The position numbers and the translations under genes were made by a program. The notes under the pieces were generated by a model. It saw nothing but the letters and a program-made list of their open reading frames with translations, was not told the DNA's origin and made no database searches. Positions 1-12,500 of a stretch of 64,000 nt of DNA are shown in pieces. The stretch's first letter is position 1; each line of letters begins with the position of its first letter. Origin of the DNA: Conus ventricosus (Eukaryota > Mollusca > Gastropoda > Neogastropoda > Conidae); contig CM031618.1 in assembly GCA_018398815.1 (NCBI GenBank), forward strand, positions 56,691,633 to 56,755,632, written 5' to 3'.

Positions 1-144
1 TTGTCGGTCAATAGATCCTCGGCTGGACTGGACTATCTGACCAGTGTTTAGTACAGCCTGGTCAAATCTGTTCATATCATGGTCAACAGACTGAAGTGCT
101 GCGTTGTTTTTGACAGTTATTGATACCTTGCTGTCTCTGAGCCA

Positions 145-272
145 GTAACTAGCATGTATGCTTTATGCATGTAACTGGCGTGTATGTGTGTGCGTGTGTC
201 CATGTGCAAGTAGCTAGCATGTATGCTTTATGCATGTAACTGGCATGTTTGTGTGTGCGTGTGTCCGATGCA
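145..272. repeat. Tandem duplication, about 64-bp unit, two copies
   Basis: The two halves share the blocks CTAGCATGTATGCTTTATGC and GTAACTGGC followed by a GTGTGTGCGTGTGTCC tract. They differ at only a few bases, so the duplication is recent. Confidence 0.85.
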
Positions 273-629
273 TCAGCTGTGACTGCAAGAAATCAGATGA
301 CTTTTCACACACGTTGTGTTTTGGGGGGGGGGGGGGGGGGGGGGGGGGTAGTCAGATAGCGAGATTTCAGCTAAAACTGTTACTGGACCCATTTAATCCA
401 AAATTTCACCAAAAGATGGAGTACAGTGAGTGGATGAATCCTTGAAATTCTAGTGCTGGTCACTACAGGTCAGGAACAAATGGCGAATTTGTGATCCCTC
501 AGCCAGTGGATGACTAATTTTACACAAAAACTACTGAAACCGATTTTATGGAAGTGTCAAAGTGAAGTGACTGCAAGAGGAAATTAAAACTTTAGAAGGA
601 ATCTAAGGTAATCTTACGTTGAACTTGAG

Positions 630-735
630 AAGATAAGTGATAGTTCATTCTTCGTTTTCATTGTCCTGAAAATCTCCTTGCCCGAAGGAGGCCTAACAGG
701 TCGAAATGTGTCGTGTTTTGTCTTGGGATTTGTTG
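630..735 (+). repeat. Dispersed repeat with hammerhead-like core, copy 1
   Basis: The block reads GATAAGTGAT, a TTTTCATTGT stretch, then a core near 681-705 ending AACAGGTCGAAATG and the tail TCGTGTTTTGTCTTG. The same ordered blocks recur at 41557-41690, 54090-54308 (inverted pair) and 58645-58800. This copy has changes in the CTGAAGAAG part of the core (it reads CCCGAAGGAG). Penelope-like retroelements are known to carry hammerhead ribozyme motifs; assignment to that group is inference. Confidence 0.55.
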
Positions 736-3700
736 GCCCCTGTTAACTGGTGGATTTGCTTTACATTCTTTGCAAAAGTGGATTTTATGGAAATTTGGTG
801 AAAAGATGTGAACTTGTCCCAAGTTCGTGGGGTTACACTGGTTCACCATCCACACCAATGTACAGTGATATGGAAGAGGGGGGGGGGGGGGGGGGGGGGG
901 GGATAACCAAACTGTGAAATGGTTAATGGGGGGAAGGGGACAGTGAGAACGGGGGAAAGGTGTCTATCTAACACTACAGTATCATACGCCACCAGAATGA
1001 CGGCACATTAATTTGCGATGTGAAAATGTCAAATTTTTTTTTTTTTAATGCTGGGCACCAGCATGACTGGAACGCTCAACTTTTGACGCAAACTGTGCGC
1101 GCTAGTGACGCAAACTGTGCCCGCTAGGCAGCTGAGCTCACCAGTCACCGCTTTTTCCTGACATGCTGCGGCTGTAGGTGACAACGAGACAGCTGTTCCT
1201 GTCAGCTGAGTCCTGCGTAGGTGATGGCAGTCTAAAAAAGAACCATTTATCATGCTTTTCCACCTTCTAACCACTTAATAGACACTATCACGTTTCCTGT
1301 TCTGTTTTTAGGTGCAAGTAAATGGAAAACAGTTTTTGTTGTTGTTGTTTATTTGTAAAGAATATAAAATTAGAAGGTATTTTCGATGCAAAGAGCTTAC
1401 AACAAAGAAATTGAGGCCATTTTTGTGTCAGCCAGTATATTTTTTTTTCTTATTTATTTATTTTATTTATTTTATTTTATTTTTTTACGTCACAACAGCG
1501 TTTTGTTATTAGCTAAAATTGAAAAAATACTGACAGAAAGGATCATTTTTAACGCTTTCAGTTGATGTATGACAATATGCTTTTACATGCATATTTAGAA
1601 GCGTAAACCAAGATTGTTGCCAAGGGAAATAATTCTTTCTGAGGCAGCTGTTGCTAAAGAATGAACAGTAAGGTCCCAGGCCAGTGGCTTTTGGCACAGA
1701 TCTTCGGCAGGGATCTGGATCAGACAGGGGATAGGATCCGGGATCTGTTCGGTAAAATGTTCACGAAGTTGCCACAGAAAGTGGATGGAACCAAGTGAAG
1801 CTACTGTTTCAAACTGACAGTTCTGTGGAATGATACATTTTGATGGAGTAGGGAGAGGATTAATTGAAATATAGGTTAACAATATAAATGTTCCATGCCA
1901 TGAAATTGTGATTGAATATGAAAAGGATTAATTGATATGCAGGGTGATCATTATAACCAATCCATGTCCTGTTAGAATTTAAAGATAAAAAAAAATGTTA
2001 TGTTTCATGAACTATATCTAAGGGCATATCCAAGATTAATTTGATATTGACAGAGGTCAGTAACCTCCCAGGTGCCTTACTAGTGTATTATATTTTTCCA
2101 GCATTTAAACGTGTTCTGTGTCTCCCATTTGTTGCAGTTCTGCTGTTCATTCTTTCAGTGCTCTCTCACTTTTCTCTTTCACTTTTTCTTGTTTGGTCAT
2201 TTTGTTGCTTTTTTTTAAATATATTTTTTTTTTAAAAATCCTTAACAGATTTGGGTTATGACAGTTTCCAGATCATGAAGTAAAGATTGTGCATGGAAAA
2301 CATTGTGTAGTAAAGTTTGAATTTGTCAAGAAGCTGATCATAGAAAACGCTTGTGATTGCTGAAACTGTGAACAATGGAAGATACCAAGGCCGTGGCTTT
2401 GAATGTAAGCATTTGATAACCAAGATGTGAACTGGTGAGAGTCAAGGACTGAGCTATGTTAGGCAGGTATACACTGTTAAGGCAAACAGGATTTGGTCAG
2501 TTCTTATCACTGTTGTATGTACAGCTGTTGCACTGGCTGAGATTCAGCCCCCCCCCCCCCCCCCCCCCCCCCTCCCCAAAGATATAGTAAACAAATTAAA
2601 TGAATATGTAAATTAAAAAAAAAAAATAATGATAAGCAATTTTACCCAAGTGGTTGTATGTTGTGAACACAGGTTTATAGCCAGCACGGTTACAATCAAT
2701 TGGTAACAGGTGTTTGCACTGGTTTGAAACAACGCAGTGGTGTTGTTTGTGTGTTTGTGTGTGTGTGTGTGTGTGGGGTGTTGACTGTTTTGTGTGAAAT
2801 CCATTATCTCCCCCCTTTCCACCTAAACCTGACACGCTTTGGAGTTAATGAAATCCCTGAACGCTTTCAATCTTTTTCAATTTTTTTTTTTTTTTTTTTT
2901 TTTGTCGGCCCCCTTTTTTAAAATAAATTTTAAATTTAAATTCCTTTTTTACCGTCTTTTCCTGTGTCCCCCTTTTTTTTTTTTTTTTTTTAATTTTTAT
3001 TCCATGACAGAATTTTCATTAAAATTTTTCCCCTTTTTAATAAAAATTCGTAATGACAGTGGTGGTAGAGTTCTTTAAGGTTTACACCCAAACCCCCCCT
3101 CCCCCTTGGGCATTTTAACCTTCATGAGAGAGAGAGGAGGGGAGAGAGAGAGTTAACCCCCCAGGAACTTCTTGTGGCTTTCAAGGCCTCTTATCTGAGA
3201 GCCATCTTCAGTAATTTTTTTCCATTTTTTATAAATTTCAATCTATCTATTTTTTTCCCCTTAAAAACGTTTTGGGGAGTATTTGCTTAAATGTCACCTC
3301 CATTTGTTGTATAATTTATCTTTTATTGTATTTTTTTAAGCTCTTTTTTGGGGTTGTTCTCTGCGTTTTTTGAGTTACGTTACTCACTGTAATTACCATT
3401 CACTTTAAAACCCTTTTTCTCTTTTGGGTTTTTTGGGGGTCCGTCAGGGAAAAATTTGTGAGCAGCGATGGCAGTTCAGCGTCGTCATTTCCGAGAAATT
3501 GAAAAAAACGGGATGCTGTTTGTAAGGAAACGGGTCACTTTGGTAAATCTAAATTATTTAAACTGTCCACAGCTTAAAAGGGAGGGGGGGGGGGGGCCGG
3601 TCAGTTTATTTGGGCCAAAACAGAGAGAAATGTTTACAATTCCCTCCTTTGTTTTTCAGAAAGTCTTGTGAATTCGTTTTTGATTTTTTTTTTCTTTTCT

Positions 3701-4944
3701 TCCTGTTGTTTAAAACCCAAAGAAAAAAAAATTCTGATAAAAAAAAGGAAAAAAAAAACATAACTTGAGATCATAAATCATTGTTTTTGTTACGCATTTT
3801 CTTAAAGTTGAATGAAAATAAAGTATTTAGGATAAAAAGGGGGTTTCCACATGTGGGATTAAAAGGGTGGGAGTTTAATTTTTGCAACAGGTGGCATATG
3901 TTTTTTGAGTTAGACCAATACCCCACCCAGAGTCCCTGGGCCACTTTAGTTTTGTTTGTGTTTGAAAAAAAAAGATGTTTTTGGAGACTCGGTGTGTGTT
4001 GTGGGTGTGTGTGGTGGGTGTGTCCAATTTTTTGTTCTCTGTTATTTTGGGGGTTGCTGTTGTTAAGCTTGGATGGTCCTCACTTTGAATGCACCCAATT
4101 GTAAATCAGATTATCATGCCTCAGTGCTGTAATCAGATTCTTGCCCCTCGTGCTGTCATAAAGTTTATCTTTGCCCCTCAGTGCTGAAATCGGATTCATC
4201 ATGCCCCTCGCCCAGTGCTGAAATAGATTAAATATGCCCCTCAGTGTTTGTAATCAGATTCATCTGCCCCCTCAGTGCTGTCATCAGTTTTTCTTTGCCC
4301 CTCGTGCTGTCATCAGATTCATCATGTCCTCATTTGCTGCATCGATTCATCTGCCCCTCAGGGGGGGGAACAGTTTACCCTTATCCCTCAGTGCGTGTCG
4401 TGCCTGTGTTTTTTCCTCGCTTAATTTATTAGGGCTGGAGGGTTTGTCCCCTTTGTCCCCAAAAATCCTGCTGGCTGCAAGTTATCAGGATGAATCTCTG
4501 CAGGATCCCCTCAAGGTGGTTTGGGCCCGCCCTGTTTCATGTGGCTTTGTTTACGGCCCGTTGACGCCGGGACAGAGGGGGGAAAGGAAAATTTGGGGGC
4601 CATGGGGAGGGGGGGGGGAAGTTTTAAAAGTTCGCTTCGGGCTTTTCTTTTTTTTTTACCGGCTTGTAGCTCGTTTCTGTCTGACGTTAAGAAAGAGGAG
4701 GAAAATGATCAAGCATGTGATTTTTGAAAAAAAAAAGGGAAAACTTTGATGTAAAAAACCAAAAAAGCAAGAAAAGGTGGAGGAGGAGAGGGGGCTTTTA
4801 AATTTTTTAACTTGACCCCCACTGATGAGTTTCATTTAATTCTGGCGGAATCAGATTGTTAGTGCTCCCCCCCCCGGGTTACAGCCCTGTCTTTTTCCCC
4901 TGTAATATATAGTGTTTTATGGGTTTCCCGGGTGTCAAAAAGTA

Positions 4945-5895
4945 TTTTAAGGGTATAGGGGAACGGGTTCCCGTGTCAAGAAGTTTGAAATGATATAGTG
5001 ATATAGGTCCCGTGTAAAGAAGAAGTATGTAATGATATGTGATATGGGAAACCTTTGGGGTAAAGAAGAAGATGAAATGATTAGTGATTGGGTACCTTTG
5101 TAAAGAAGTATGAATTGATTAGGGGCCCAGGTCCGTGTCAAGAAGTATGTAATGATATAGTGATATAGGTACCGTGTCAAGAAGTATGTAATGTTTATAG
5201 TGAATAGGTACCGTGTAAGAAGAAGTTTTTTAATGATATAGTGTATTTTCCGTGTAAAAGAAAAAAGTATGAAATTTTGATATAGTGATATGGGTTTCCG
5301 TGCCCAAGGGAAGTATGAAATGATATAGTGATATAGGTACCTTTTTCAAGAAGAGAAGTAATGATATAGTGTATGGGTACCTTTGTCAAAAAGAAGTATG
5401 TAATGATTAGTGATATAGGTACCGTGTCAAGAAAAAGTATGTAATGATATAGTGTATAGGTTTAACGTGTCAAAAAAGAATGAAATGTTTTAATATGGAA
5501 TAGGCCCTTTGTCAAGAAGTATTTAATGATTTAGAAATATGGTACCTGTCAAAGAAGAAGATGTAATGATTTTGGAATGGGTTTTACCGTGTCAAGAAGA
5601 AGTATGTAAGATATAGTGATATAGGAAAGTGTCAAAAAGAAGTAGAAATTGATTTAGTGATTAGGTCCCGGGGAAAGGGAAGTATGTAATAAAATTTATG
5701 TTATAGGTACGTGTCAAGAAGAAGTTTTGTAATGATATAGTAATATAGGTACCGTGTCAAGAAAAAGTATGTAATGATATAGTGATTAGGTACCGTGTCA
5801 AAAAGGGAAGTATGTAATGTTTAGTGTATAGGTACCGTGTAAAAAATTTATGTAATAAATTTGAAATTATGGGTTTTACCGTGTCAAGAAGAAAA
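4945..5895. repeat. Minisatellite, about 42-bp unit, roughly 20 degraded copies
   Basis: Units contain GTACCGTGTCAAGAAG and TATGTAATGATATAGTGATA. Unit length varies between about 38 and 47 bp because of frequent indels and base smearing, in keeping with the poor consensus quality of the surrounding 14 kb. It lies about 450 bp upstream of glutamine synthetase coding exon 1. Frames crossing it are not genes. Confidence 0.8.
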
Positions 5896-6336
5896 AACCC
5901 TGGGGTTTATGTAGGATTGGTTTTTTTTTTTTTTTTTTGGAAAGGGTTTTTGGAACCTTTTTCTTGATTATCCTGGTAAGTTTGAGGGGCCCGGGAATTC
6001 CCTGTGGGGGTTTTAAGGAAAATGTTTTTTGGGGGTTTTTTTTTGCGGGGGGGGGGGGGGGGGGGGGGGGGTGTTTTTGTATGGGGGGGTGGGGCCCCTT
6101 TTTTTTCCCCTGTGAATGTGAGAACCATGAAAAGGTCCTTCAGGGCACCAGGGTTTAGGTGGTAAGAAGAAAATTTGTTGTGGTGACCACCCAGTAACCT
6201 ACCCCCCCCCCCCCCCGGAAAAAAAATAAATAAAATTAAAAAAAAAAAAATATAATAAAAATTAAAAAAAGCCTGTGTGGTTTAATTGAACTCAAAAAAT
6301 ATAACTGAAAAATGTTATGGTGTGTGTTGTGTGCAG

Positions 6337-6538
6337 TTTGAGAACCAAACCCTGAGGGACGGCGAATGGTTTCAGCGCTCACCGGGGAAAAAAACAGTTG
6401 TGGAGAAGTACCTGCAGCTGGATCAAACCCCGGGGGTGTTTATGGCGGAAATACCTCTGGATTGAAGGACAGGGGAGGGCACCGCAGCAAATGCCCGGGA
6501 AATGCCCGGGGAAGGGCCCCGGAAGGGCCCAGCGGGAA
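6337..6538 (+). CDS. GLUL: Glutamine synthetase coding exon 1 (noisy)
   Basis: An acceptor (TTGTGTGCAG, ending 6336) precedes a short 5' untranslated stretch. The best start is ATG at 6366-6368, because the following codons read MVSALTG and a frame-corrected continuation gives [16 protein letters not shown], then a WIDGTGEGTRSK-like block, which is the family N-terminus. At least four single-base changes in homopolymers break the frame: an extra G at about 6384, an extra A at about 6445, and losses near 6460 and 6475. A GTGAGTGC donor starts at 6539. The last third (6500-6538) is too smeared to translate. The first base of the split codon must pair with AC at the start of exon 2. Confidence 0.85.
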
Positions 6539-9500
6539 GTGAGTGCAGAGGAAATGCAGTGTTGAGTAAATTCAGAAAATGTTTGAGATTGTGGTGTTTA
6601 ATTTAAGGGGAGAAGCATGTTTTAAAACAGAGGAGGATTTCACAGGTAGCAAAGGGAAACCCTTGGGGCTGTTGGGCTCTTATAAATGTCAGCACACGTT
6701 TCCAAAAAGTTTACGGTTTAAAAGGCGGAAATTTTCCCGTGAGATTTTGCATGGTTTGTTCTACCCGTTCCCTTTTTGTTTTTTTAATGTTTTAAGAAAA
6801 GTGTAATTTAAAAAAAAAAATTTAAATTTTTAAAAAGGAGTAGAATGCCTTGTTTAATTTTTATTTTTGAAATTATATCATTTGGAGGAAAAAGGGTTTC
6901 CTTTAGGTCTTTAAATTTTAAGAAAAAACTGGAAGGGGCATGGTCCCCGAGGTTAAAAAGCTCTTTTTCATGATTTGGGGTTTTTGTTACACACCATTGG
7001 AGTCATAGTGTGGGGGCGCATCCCCAATATGCGCATGCACCTGTCCTTTTCCACTCGAAAAAATGTGCCCACAAAACAACACACAAACAGGGACACACAC
7101 ACAAAAAATGCACACTTACGCAAAGCACACACATACACGCACACACAGCGCACACACACAAAAACACACAAAAAACACCACACACACCCAAAACACCCAA
7201 CTGAAAACTGAATATAAAAAATGGGGTGTGCCCTTAAAACCAGCTGTGACTGGCATTGTGAAAGGGGAAAAGAAAAAAAAAAAAAGAATTAACTCCCCTT
7301 AAAAAAAAGAACCAAAAAATCCAAAAAAAGCTCTCTGTTTTAAAAAAAAAAGCAAAAAAAAAAAAGAAAAAATAAATAATGGTTTTGGGTTTTGTTTTGC
7401 TACTGTAAACAAGCCCCCGTGAGGGAAATTTTTGTTTCGAAAAAAGTTTTTTTAAAAAAAAGAGGGTTTGCTAGCTGTGCTATTTCAGGGATTTCATTAA
7501 AACCCAAAAAAAAGGGAGAGCCAACACAGAAAATTTGGGCCCCAGCAGGGTTTAATTCTGGGTGGGATTTTGGTTTTTCCCTGTGTTGTTAGGTTTTCTC
7601 AGTTGTAGGGGCCTGTACGCTATTCCAAAAAAAAAAAGAAGAAAAAAAACCCATTATCTCTGATCCTATTTTCCCCCTTGAAGGGAAGGGAAGGGAAAGG
7701 GGGGTGGGGGTAGGGGTAGGGGCCAAGAATATGCCTCCCAAACCCCCCACCCCCCTCCTCGGAAAAAATTTCAAATATTTTTTTTATGTTCCCCAATGGG
7801 AGCCCTGTGCACAGCCTTCTTTCCTCGTTGTTCTTTTAGAGCAAAAGCTACCAAGTGAAGAAACGTCCTCCTCCCAAAACACATATCTGTTACTTATTTT
7901 AACCGAGTTCAGCTGACGCAGGGCAGTCAATGCACTTTTGCATGTGTCAGTGATGCAAAATGAAACAGCTGTGCATAGTTTGAAGCATGTGGGTGCGGAA
8001 CGGGTCAAACGGGGTGACAGAGACTGAAGCTATTGTTTGATGTGGTGCGATTATTACTGTGTTGTTGTGTGTGTGACTTTCGCCGGCGTGTGTGTGTGTG
8101 TGTTGAATGCATCATATTTGTACGAGAACATTTTTTTGTGCGCAAGTTCATGCTCTCAGGGATGAGAACAGCTCCGCCGTTCTCCGCCGTTCCGCCGTCT
8201 TTTAAAAAAATCTCCGCCGTTCGAAAAAATCTCCCCCGAAAAAAAGAAAAAAAAGCTAGGCCTATCGCGATTTTTTTTGCTCCCAATCTCGGCGAGACGC
8301 CTCCGGCGAGATTCCCAAATGGGCTGGTTTTTACTCGGTTGACTCGGCCAACCACTGCACATCTGCTTACAGCGCCGATCGACCCGAGTGTCATTTGTGA
8401 GTCATGGCGTCGAACGAAAACGTGAAAAAAAGGAAAAAATATCCCAACCGTTGGAAAGAAAACTGGCTCGAGGAAGAGGGGTGTGGGGGAGTGAGTTGGA
8501 GATAGCATTTATATATGCAAAAGCAGTGAAGAGCAGGCGTTATGTGTTGCTTGCAACAAAAAAATCAGCTTCGGAAGTTGTGGCTTCATTACGATTGCTG
8601 GTGTTAAATTAGTGTTTATTTTGACTAAGAATAGCATTAGTTAGTATAAAAAAAAGAGTTCAATGAGAGGTGTAATTTTTGGACTAAGATTCAATTGAAA
8701 GACTTCATTCAGTGGTGTAGGTTTTCACAGATCGTATGAGGCCTACACTGCAGATCAACCCCTTTGAGAACTGTAAATAAAGAGTATCGAAAGCAAATGC
8801 CGCATAGAGTGTGATATTTACCAGGACACACTGAAGCAGAAAAGAAAAAAGGCCTACTTCTACTGCTACTAGCAGGGTAAGGCCAAATTGTTTTTGTATT
8901 TATGTGCTTTTGTGAAAAACTGAAATATAGTTTAGTTTTAATAGTAATGCCTTGTGTGAAATGTGATTTTAATAACAGAATGTAGATAAATTTAGTTCAA
9001 TTTAGATAAGGGCTAGAAACATATTTTGAGGGTTTTTAAAATGTGGGTTTTTCTTGTTTATTTATTAAAAAATTGCTTCAGCTTTCCCCGGGGGTTTTTT
9101 TTTGCCCTCGATTTTTTTACAATCCCATGTCCTGTCTTGTAATTTAATTGTATAAAAAAAAATGTTATGTTTTCCAGGAACTATATCTATGGCATATCAA
9201 GAATTAAAAATTTGATTTGTACAGTCGGTCAGTAACTCCCAGGTGCATTACTAGTGTATTATATTTTTCCTGCATTTAAACCGTGTTCTGTGTCTCCCCC
9301 CTTTTGTTTGCATGTTCTGCTGTTTCCATTTTCTTTTCAGTGCTCTCTCACTTTTCTCTTTCAACGTTTTCTTACGTTTGAGGAATTGTTGTTGATTTTT
9401 TTAAATATTGTTTTTTTTAATAATCCTTTAAACAGATTTGGGTTTTGGACATTTCCTGATCATGAAGTAAAGATTGTGCATGGATAAACGTTGTGTAGGT

Positions 9501-12500
9501 AAAGTTTGAATGTGTTAAGAAGCTGATTCATAGAAAACGCTTGTGATTGCTGAAACTGTCTGGAACAATGGAAGTTACCAAGCCGTGGTTTGAATGTAAG
9601 CATTTGATAACCAAGATGTGAATGGTGTGTGGTCAAGTGTCTGAGATATGTTAGTGGCAAGGGTATAACATGTTAAGGCTAAACAGGATTTGGTTTCATT
9701 TCTTTTCTCGTGTTGTATGTTACTGCTGTTTCACTGGCTGAGATTCAAGCACACCCCCACCCCCCCCCCCCCCCCCCCCCTCCCAAAGAATATTATAAAA
9801 ATTTAAATGGGTTTATTGTAAATTTAAAAATAATAAATTTTGATAAGCAATTTTTACCAAGGGGTTTGTATGTTGTGAACACAGGTTTTTTTAGGCCAGC
9901 ACGGTTACAATCAATTGGTATCAGGTGTTTGCACTGGTTTGTAACAACGCAGATAGTCTGTGTGTTTGTTTGTCGTGTTTTGTGTTGTGTGTGTGTGTGT
10001 GTGTGCTGGGACTGTGTTGTGTGAACATCATTATCTCCATCCCTTCACCTCACCTGACACGCGTGAGTTTATGAAATGCTGAACGCTTTCCTTTCTTTTT
10101 TAATTTTTTTTTCTTTTTTTTTTTTTGTTTAGTCGGCATACACTGTATAGAATATTTCTGGAAACTTAATTACTTTGTTCCCGTCTCTGTCTGGGTCATC
10201 CCTTTTTTTTTTTTTTTTTTTAATTTTTTATTCCATCGACAAGAAATTTTCATTGAATTTATTCCTTTTTAACACTCACGGGGGAGGGTTGAGACCTTGT
10301 CGTGGTCGGAGGGTTTTTTGCCGTGGTTCAGTGATCCCTTAGGCTTTGCTTGGCGGGTGGAATCAATATTGGGAGATAGGCTGTTTTTGTTTTCACACTG
10401 CTTTCTAGGCCTGTGGGTTTTGCAGATGCTGTTTGCCTAAGCGTAACGTGGTAAGGAGTTGATGCCCCTGGTAGGGCTTCCCATTGTCAGAGAGGCTAAG
10501 GGTGTGGATCCTGACTTACAGTAACCCGCCTTTTCTCCTTTTCTTGTTTTCTGCCGCCCTTATTTGCCCTTTTCTATCTTCGTCTCCCCTTCATGTCTTA
10601 TTTTCCACTCTCCTTTTATCTCTGTGGGTCTCCTGTAGGTTCCGCCGCGTTTGCCGTGCGGTGCGACCCTGTGTCGGAAGGGGAATTGGGTGGGGATCTG
10701 GTGATTGCCCCAGGGCCCAGCGCTCTCAACACATCACTTTGCGCTAGGACCTCTACATAGACAGGGAGTTCACTTTGGCCCGGATGTGTACTTTTCGGCT
10801 CCCCGTTTTGGAGTTTGGGGTCAAGAAGGGCATTTTCCCCAGCTGGCCAAGTTTTTTTTTTTTTTTTTTTTTTTTATATTTTTTGTTTTTTTTTTGAAAA
10901 TTTTTTTTTTTTTTTTTTTTTTTAGTTATTTAAAAACCCCTGCAGTGCTCAGCTCTCTGTTCCCGGGGGTTTGAGCATGATCAGGGGGGATTGGGTTGGT
11001 TGATTCAGCTTTAGGTATGTCTACTCACCGAATGCCTGGATGGGGTCAAGACATTGGGTTTCTTGGCCCTGGCCCCCTTGTTGGACTACCATGAGTGGCG
11101 GGGTTTTTATGGGAGGAGATGAATTATAACTTAAAATCCACTTGGCTTTTTCAAAACACATCCCCCCTAATAAGAGGATAGGCTGCATCCCCCTATTTCA
11201 GGGGATTTCGATTCTTGACAGCGATTTCGGTTTTGGAGGTACGACAGTTGGGACAGGGTTTTTGCGGCTTCTTGGATCGTTATGGACAGGTACGGAGCAA
11301 AAAGGGGGGGGGAGGGGAAAGACCACTTTCAGCTTTTGAGCCACCTTTTGCTATCCAAAAGGGCTTTTTGCAAAGGTATAGAAGGTGTGACCCTCGGTCA
11401 ATCAAAGAGGTTGAGGATTGGTTCCTTTCTATTCAAAGTAAGTAACAAAAGCTAATCCCTGAACAGCTGCAGTAAATGCAACGAAACTTGTGGACAGGGG
11501 AGATCAGGGTAACTCCCCACAACCACAATTAATTTCATCAAAGGAAATTTGATTCGCGCAGGGGATTTATCAGGTGGTTTCGAGGCAGAAATCAAATCAG
11601 GAGCTGCAATCCCGGGTGTTGCACGGAGGGTGCGCGAGCGGGTTGGACTATCAAGAAGGGCTTAGCAAGAAAGAGTGGCCACCAACACCCTACTTTCTGA
11701 CCATTCTGAAACCCTGTGCTGCCTCCCGGTCATCAAAGTCGGTACACTGATTGTACGAAGGTTTCATTTGTACGTTCCAGTCCACGTTGAGGTGCGTCCG
11801 ATAGCCAGGATGTTTTTGGCCATGTCAGAAGACCGTTTTGTTCTGGGCTGGGAGGTGGTGTGGTTTATTTGCTGATCAAGGCGCAACCCAGTGATGGGCC
11901 GTGGTAAAGATCCGGCACATTGTGCAATATGCGGTGGTGGCGCCATCCTCCTCTTCACGGATTTGTCCTTGTGGATTCAGGAAATCTGCTCATTACAAAG
12001 GGTTAAGACAGAAAAAAGAAGATCTCCTTTTCGATGCCGCAAGGCAGGTTGTGGGCAGTCATAGTCGCCCGACAAGTCTTCGTACGCCTTCGGCCGTTAA
12101 AGAAAGTTCAAACATGTTCCAACTCGGTCAGTCTGCTGTTCAGACTTGTGATTACTTTACGTTTCGGAAGACAATTGAAAGGAAAAACTGTCTGCTCGGT
12201 GGAAGCAGGTCCACCAACCTTCCAAACCAAAGTTGACTGCCCCTGGTGGGAGGCAAAAAATCCGCCACCCTCAGAACTGGCACCAGCAGTCTACACTCTG
12301 CTGCTGGGGCAGATTAAAAAAACCTGCAGGTTCCCCCTCGAATACTTCCCTCTGTCAGTGCCCGGGAGGGCATAGGGGAGAGTTCATCCAGTGTGGAGAC
12401 ATGGTGGTGAATAAGGAAAAACCCTCACCATACCTCCCAAATCCCAGACCTCCACCTTCTCCTTTTCCAAGGCCTTTGTCACCTGCGAGCAAAGTTCTGC

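Larger units (their letters stand above)
1..1957. other. Non-coding region upstream of the duplicated block
   Basis: No frame here looks like a protein. The stretch holds a 64-bp tandem duplication (145-272), long G runs near 325-347 and 879-901, a member of the hammerhead-like repeat family (630-735), a short double repeat at about 1088-1126 and an A/T-rich tract around 1440-1490. It may be upstream flank or intron 1 of the glutamine synthetase gene, because coding exon 1 begins with a splice acceptor and a non-coding first exon must lie further 5'. I could not find that exon. Confidence 0.6.
4440..6655. other. Segment present only in copy A
   Basis: Copy B passes directly from a degenerate repeat of about 30 bp (17930-18060, containing CAGTGCTGTAATCAGATTC) to the TATAAATGTCAG block at 18078. 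In copy A these two landmarks are about 2.2 kb apart. The intervening DNA holds an unassigned G/C-rich stretch (4430-4620), the 42-bp minisatellite and the first coding exon of glutamine synthetase. Either copy B lost it or copy A gained it. Confidence 0.7.
1958..8156. repeat. Segmental duplication, copy A
   Basis: Positions 1958-3037 match 9118-10271, and 3038-about 4400 plus 6656-8156 match 16795-19551 in the same order and orientation. Shared landmarks include TGTATTATATTTTTCC, the poly-C tract, the GT tract near 2750, GACAGTGGTGGTAG, the AC-rich tract near 7080-7190 and the final GCGCAAGTTCATGCTCT. Copy A carries an extra segment (about 4440-6655) with a minisatellite and glutamine synthetase exon 1 that copy B lacks. 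From about 2.8 kb onward its differences from copy B are mainly neighbour-copying changes that lengthen homopolymers, which suggests consensus error as well as true divergence. Confidence 0.85.

Noticed and set aside
4234..4749. 171-codon frame near the start of the copy A-only segment
   Set aside because: It crosses a degenerate 30-bp repeat and homopolymer-smeared DNA; copy B shows no matching coding sequence.
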